From: Oehlia diaphana
Lineage: Eukaryota > Glomeromycota > Glomeromycetes > Glomerales > Glomeraceae
Direction of reading: 5' to 3'
NCBI GenBank assembly: GCA_003833135.1
Contig: QZLH01000018.1
Location: 160,812-217,335, forward strand
Length of the DNA stretch: 56,524 bases
The position numbers were made by a program, and so were the translations under genes. Positions 51,611 to 56,524 of the stretch are shown piece by piece. The notes beneath the pieces are model-generated. The model had not been told where the DNA came from, searched no databases, and saw only the letters and a program-made list of their open reading frames with translations. Each line of letters begins with the position of its first letter. Within the stretch, counting starts at the first letter, position 1.

Positions 51611-53218
51611 TCAATGTGCATATTCACGTATTATATCTTCTTTTGCTTCTTCATTACAATTAGTATAAGGTAATACACTGAGATGTCTAGTTCTAGCTTT
51701 TTTCTTTCGTCTAATATTGTAATATGTTAAAAATATTATTGTTATAACAACGAGACCACCCAAACAGAAGATAACCGCTTGAAAATATTTTGGAATTTTT
51801 GAAAAGAAAGAATTTGATCCTTTATCTGATCCTGAGCTCAGATCATCACTCATTATGTTAGTTGGAAAAACTGTTTCTGTTGTTTCATTACTCGTTAGGA
51901 AAATCGATTTTGCTAATTTTGTTGGTTCAAATGAAATTGAATCAACCCATTCGTATGTTCTTGTATCTAATATTTGTATCTCGTTGCTAAGACTATTAGA
52001 TTTCGAAAATTTACCTATTAAAAAACAAAATATTTATATTAGTACGGTTAATTGTATGCAACGCTTAAACGGTAAGTTGAAAAAAAAAAGTAGAAATTTA
52101 CCAAATGAAATGATCATATAATCGTTAAACAAATTAGCCTTATGATGAGCACGTGACTCGGTCTCCTCAATTTTTGGGGCTATCCATTTATAATCATTTG
52201 TATCTAATACAACTAAATGAGGAAGAGCTTCAGAATTATCATCACGTACTCCTCCATAAACAATTATTCGATTATCAGAAGCTATAAATATTAAAAAAAT
52301 AATACATTTAGTAAAAAAAAAAGAAAGGAGATTTTTTAAAATAAAATATCTACCTAGTACCGCAGTATGTCCGCTTCTTGGATCTATTCCATCTGCGTCA
52401 ATTTTCGTATATTTCCACGTATCATTTCTTGTATCATATATATAAATCTAAAAAAAAAAATGAAGAATACAAAAGAATTAATTTTTTTTTTGGAAAATTT
52501 TTCTTTTTTTTTTTTTTATAAAAAATAAATAACGTACGTCGGATAAGGGATTTGATGCACCTCCAATATATACAATAGTACCATCAGACAGTAAAGTAGC
52601 AGTATAACCGGATAAAGCCTGTAAATTTGGTATTTTATTTGAAGCCAAAGACCAACTTAAAGATTCACTATCAAATATTTGCATTTCTAAAATCGTTTTT
52701 GGATTATCAGCGTTAATTCCACCAAAAATATAAGATTTTCCATCATCAAAAACAGAAACAAATTCTTTTAATTGGGAATATTTTGGAGAATTAATAATTT
52801 TTGGTACGGACCATGAATTTGTGGTTTCTTCGTATTCATAAACAAAATTATCATAAAATGGTTTATTATTAATAATATCATCCAAGACACCACCGATAAC
52901 ATGAAATCCAGTTCCTTGATTATTAGGTGTAAGTGAACCTTGACTAAATCTTATTGGAGGACTAGAAGTCGTTTTAAGGTCAATATATTTTGGATTTAAA
53001 CTGTCAAATGGCTTTGATAAATCTATATAAAAGAAATCATTTGTATTAATTTCTTTTTCTTCAGATTCTTTTACATAACCTCCAAAGAAATATAAATTAT
53101 TTTTAAGAACAATTGAACCATGACCATAACGAGCTAATGGTTCATAGCCTTTGACAAGAGTATTAAATAATAATATTTTAAATAATATTATTATTTTTAT
53201 ATATTTAATGGATATCAT
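51611..53218 (-). CDS. Kelch-repeat single-pass membrane protein, four exons
   Basis: Exons 52538-53218, 52354-52447, 52102-52281 and 51611-52014. All introns are GT-AG and phase-consistent; 452 residues. The N-terminal hydrophobic stretch (about 7-22, IKIIILFKILLFNTLV) acts as a signal peptide. Kelch-type blades follow: GHGSIVLKNNLYFFGG, GTGFHVIGG, KSYIFGG, GYTATLLSDGTIVYIGG, PRSGHTAVL with RIIVYGGVRDD, and a final LDTRTYEWV. A Ser/Thr-rich stalk leads to a transmembrane helix (about 396-418, AVIFCLGGLVVITIIFL), a basic stop-transfer segment (RRKKKARTR) and a short tail. The topology is therefore an extracellular kelch propeller with a cytosolic tail. Surface kelch proteins of this form are common in Rhizophagus; the ligand is unknown. 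The second and third exons contain the blades that a single open frame would miss. Confidence 0.85.
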
Positions 53219-55358
53219 CCTAATATTATGATCATATGAAAAGAGAGTAATTTTCTTCTTTAAAGTTGAAAAATTTGAAAAATTTACAGATACAAGAAAG
53301 AAAGTGAAATTCGTAAATTATGGAGAATGTTTCATAAGCTATTAAAAAAAAATAAACAAAAAATAACACTTGTACTTTATAATCATACAAAACTTTCTTT
53401 ATCTTGTTTATCCGTTCATATAAATTGATTACCTAACTAATTTAAGAAAGAATGAAACTAATGTGATTGCCATGATTGGTTTTTTTATTAACCATATGCT
53501 GTTATTGTGTAACCTAACAATTTATTAGGACAATCACTTGTGTGAAACTCTTTAATAATTATTTTGTTACGATTATTGTAAAATTTCGACCGAAATGAAC
53601 CGAGTGATCATAAATTTACCAAAATTGTCACTGTGTTAATTAAAATTTACGCCATTCTTTTTGGAATTATTTTCTGACCTTAAAATGTATACAAAACATA
53701 TGCTGACGAAATAAATATTTTTTTATTAAAACATTAATTTAACTTGACGTTATAACTTTATATGGTAATTTATTTAATTATTAATAATAATTTATTTACA
53801 TAAAATTATTTTTTATTTACATATATTTATTTAGATTAGCAATGAAACCCTTTTTTTTTATAAAAACATTGATTAAAAAAAAATTAATATGAATTATAAG
53901 TTATGTGTTCAATTGTTTGTCTTGAAAGTATTTATATATATAAAGATTATTATTATTTTTATAACCAATTTTAATTTTCTAAAAAACGAAAAAAGAATTT
54001 TATTGTTTACCCATATTAATTTTTGTTACACTACATTAGTTCTAGATAGGGGTTAGGGTTGTATTACTAAAATTTGGCCAATAATGTTTCATTTTATTTT
54101 TAAAAGTTCGGAAATACTTTTAAGATGCAATAGTTGTTTGTTTATGTAAACATTTCTAATTTTTGATTGGTTATTATTAAATGTACAATACTAAATATTA
54201 AACGTTACGATCAACATAATGAGTCTAAGTTTAATGAGGAAAAGTATTATTTTTTATTTGACATATCGTAGATATGTCCTCATTTTTTTAAAAAAAAAAA
54301 GTTTTCTATCTAGAATTTTCTTACGAAATTTGACATTTAATCTAAGTTTATAATATTTATGGTTGATATAATTTCAAGAGAAAACCCATATCTCAACAAT
54401 ATAATTCGAATTCAATTCATTTACGCCAATTCATAATTGGGATCTACAATATTATTAACACAACACAGTCAACACTTCTTTATTAAAATGCCCAAATACC
54501 ATATATATAATTCGCGTTTTGGATAAATTTCGACGGGTATGTTCAATTTATAATAAATCTCCTGACACTACATTTGCATCCTATCTGCTATTGATTGGTT
54601 TATTATCGAATGATTAATCGTACATATTCGAAATCGACTATCGAAAGCCGATTTTCCTAATACATTTATTATAACATACCTTTATTCTAAATTAAGCGAA
54701 ACAAAAACATGAATAAACCTTTTATTCGATCTATTTCACAAAATAGAAAGCGATTATGTTTATATCATTTTTTATTTATTTTTGAAATCAGAAATCAAAA
54801 CTTATATTTTTTAGAAACATACAACGCTTCGCTTTTGACCATTAATATCAAATAATTCGTAAAAAATAAAAAGTTTTCGCTCATTGTAAGAAAACTTTAT
54901 TCTCCTTGTTCACTTTATATAGTGGAAACACAAATTGTACCCGTTATTTGTTGTTTTTTGTAGCCCTTGCGATTTTGATCGTCCTATAAATTGTTTATTT
55001 TTTATTAGTTTATTTATTGACATCTTTTTTCACGCTATTATAATGATTACTTTGAGTTTATGAAATTAACCAATTATTTAACATTTATCACATTCATTCA
55101 TCTATTCAAGTAAAAAAATTTCGTATAAAATTGAAGCGAATTAATGCATCAGGAAAAGTGTCTTCAATTCCAAATAACCGAAAAAAGTTTAACTGCTTGT
55201 TTCGGTTAATTCCCTTTCCTTATTATTATACCTTTGATTCTATCGTTTTCTCCTATTTCATTCCTTTGTATCATCTATCCATTATCACCCTTAATCTATC
55301 AATCCCTATTTTTCTTCCTTCTATAACCTCTCTTATCATCACGTTCTCTTTAAGAAAA
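53219..55358. other. Intergenic, no gene seen
   Basis: 2.1 kb of AT-rich DNA. A short GGGGTTAGGGTT at 54048 is too brief to be telomeric. Confidence 0.55.
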
Positions 55359-56094
55359 ATGAAATACTTTGTGCTCGTATTTGCTATTTTGGTAATTTTG
55401 TTCTCTTTAAGTCCAATTGAAGCATGTGAAAGTTCATGCCGTAAGGGAGTTGCATCAGGATTCGCAACAGCTTATACAAAGGAAATCAAACCATTTTTTA
55501 ATGCTTTCAGCAATAATCTTATAAAGAATTTATATAAGAATGTTGATTTTCTGGAAGTACCAGTAAAGCTAATGGAATTAAAACTGTTATTAATAATGCT
55601 ATTAAAAATCCACTATATCAAAATTTCAAAAGGATTTTTCAGGAAATTTTTCAAAATTAATTCAAGATGCAATTTTTAATCAAGAACCTAAATTTAAAGG
55701 AGATTGTAGTAAACCTTTTAGAATAAATCAAACTAAAACTTTACCTTGGGATCCAATTTCTTGTAAAAAAATGGATTATATTTGTGGTAATCCTCCTTCA
55801 ATTTGTCATTTTTTAAATTCAGAAGTTAAACCTCCTTGTGTTGAAAATGTTAAAAATTATTTAAAAAGAAAATCAAATGATTTTGAAAAAATTTTAACAA
55901 ATACTATTAATTATACAGTTAGAAAGAATGGTATAGGAGGAAATAAATTAAAGAAATTGGTTAATGATCGTAAGAAAAATATTCAAACTCAATTAAAATC
56001 TTTTATTAAAGATTTTACTACTAAATTTTGTAAAAATAATAATTGTGAACAATATGAAGAAGTTATTAAGAAAGAAATTTTATCATGGCCATAA
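55359..56094 (+). pseudogene. Cysteine-rich secreted protein with two apparent one-base deletions
   Basis: ATG at 55359 begins MKYFVLVFAILVILFSLSPI, a signal peptide, then EACESSCRKGVASGFATAY. The frame is open 76 codons upstream too, but the signal peptide fixes the start. Coding-like sequence passes through three frames: to NLYKNVDF (about 55550), then GSTSKANGIKTVINNAIKN, then FSGNFSKLIQDAIFNQ to the stop at 56092-56094. Each change equals loss of one base in a T4 (about 55547-55550) or A4 (about 55628-55631) run. An intron at 55563-55632 would also be in phase, but its acceptor is poor and it would remove coding-like sequence. The C-terminal part has paired cysteines (SCKKMDYICG, SICHFLN, KFCKNNNCEQ). 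A secreted, possibly disulphide-bonded protein; effector role unknown. Confidence 0.65.
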
Positions 56095-56288
56095 AAATTA
56101 TAATAATTATAATCTTTTTTGATTTTGTTATAGAATGGTCATTGTTATTGTAATTTTAATGTAATAATATATGTAATTTTTATTTTTTTTTTCTTGGTTT
56201 ATTTTATGATCAATATATAATAAATGTTTATAAATGAAAGACCTTTAATTATTTTTTAACATTGGTTATATTTAGGGAATTGAGTCGA

Positions 56289-56415
56289 CGCCAAAAATCA
56301 TTGTTCGATTAATTGGTTAAAAATTTTTGGCAAAATCGACCAAAATCGACTAACAAGCAGTAATCGATTAAAATTCGATTAAGTACACTCGATCAAATAA
56401 AATCGAATAATTAAT
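56289..56415. repeat. AATCGA/TCGATT-rich tract
   Basis: At least eight AATCGA, ATCGAC or TCGATT words in 130 bp in both orientations. It is non-coding and may be the edge of a repeat that continues beyond the window. Confidence 0.45.
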
Positions 56416-56524
56416 CAAACAATTAATTGATTATAGTACTTTATAGTAAATTAACTATTATGACGAAAAAATGACTACTGAGAAAGATGGTATAATTGTG
56501 GCTCTTGTTCATCTGTAATATCAC

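Noticed and set aside
55563..55632. Intron in the last secreted gene
   Set aside because: In phase, but the acceptor lacks a pyrimidine tract and the interval itself reads as coding in another frame. One-base deletions explain the data better, though cDNA could overturn this.
1..56524. tRNA, rRNA and CRISPR arrays
   Set aside because: I looked for cloverleaf-like GGTTCGAATCC arms, rRNA signatures and regularly spaced repeats and saw none. A covariance-model search would be decisive.

Overview
The window is nuclear DNA of an AT-rich, intron-containing eukaryote. It is most likely an arbuscular-mycorrhizal fungus of the Rhizophagus irregularis type (Glomeromycotina). The reasons are the very high A+T content, the long A/T homopolymers next to genes, short GT-AG introns (77-163 nt), BTB-TLDc and F-box/leucine-rich genes, a coiled-coil family member, a Crinkler-like remnant, and many small transposon-derived inverted repeats. 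The species is inferred from gene families, not proven. Left end (1-3.4 kb): no intact gene. It holds a 185-bp direct repeat whose second copy begins at a single N (a probable scaffold join), several fold-back or MITE-like elements, and a tandem repeat. Main region (3.5-41.6 kb): ten paralogous intronless genes of about 460-495 codons, each encoding BTB - BACK-like helical region - SPRY. Nine lie on the minus strand and one (37861-39342) on the plus strand. Nine are intact and one (9291-10717) has a one-base frameshift. Between them lie at least five decayed fragments of the same family, a small secreted-protein gene, a coiled-coil pseudogene, a Crinkler-like pseudogene and a two-exon BTB-BACK-TLDc gene. 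Eight of the ten genes carry a GTAC-containing element about 55-170 bp upstream of the ATG, most at about 90-125 bp. This looks like a rapidly turning-over tandem array of putative CUL3 ubiquitin-ligase substrate adaptors. BTB would bind cullin-3 and SPRY would choose the target, and one loop of the SPRY domain differs in every copy. Right part (46-56.5 kb): ordinary spliced genes. These are a two-exon F-box/leucine-rich protein, a two-exon type II membrane glycosyltransferase of the O-fucosyltransferase type, a four-exon kelch-repeat single-pass membrane protein, and a cysteine-rich secreted protein broken by two apparent one-base deletions. The most interesting material is the BTB-BACK-SPRY array with its shared upstream element, mosaic copies and a tryptophan-containing C-terminal tail restricted to three members. 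A second good result is a MITE whose insertion can be read directly, because an empty duplicate of its target lies 130 bp away. No rRNA, tRNA, CRISPR or prokaryotic feature was seen.
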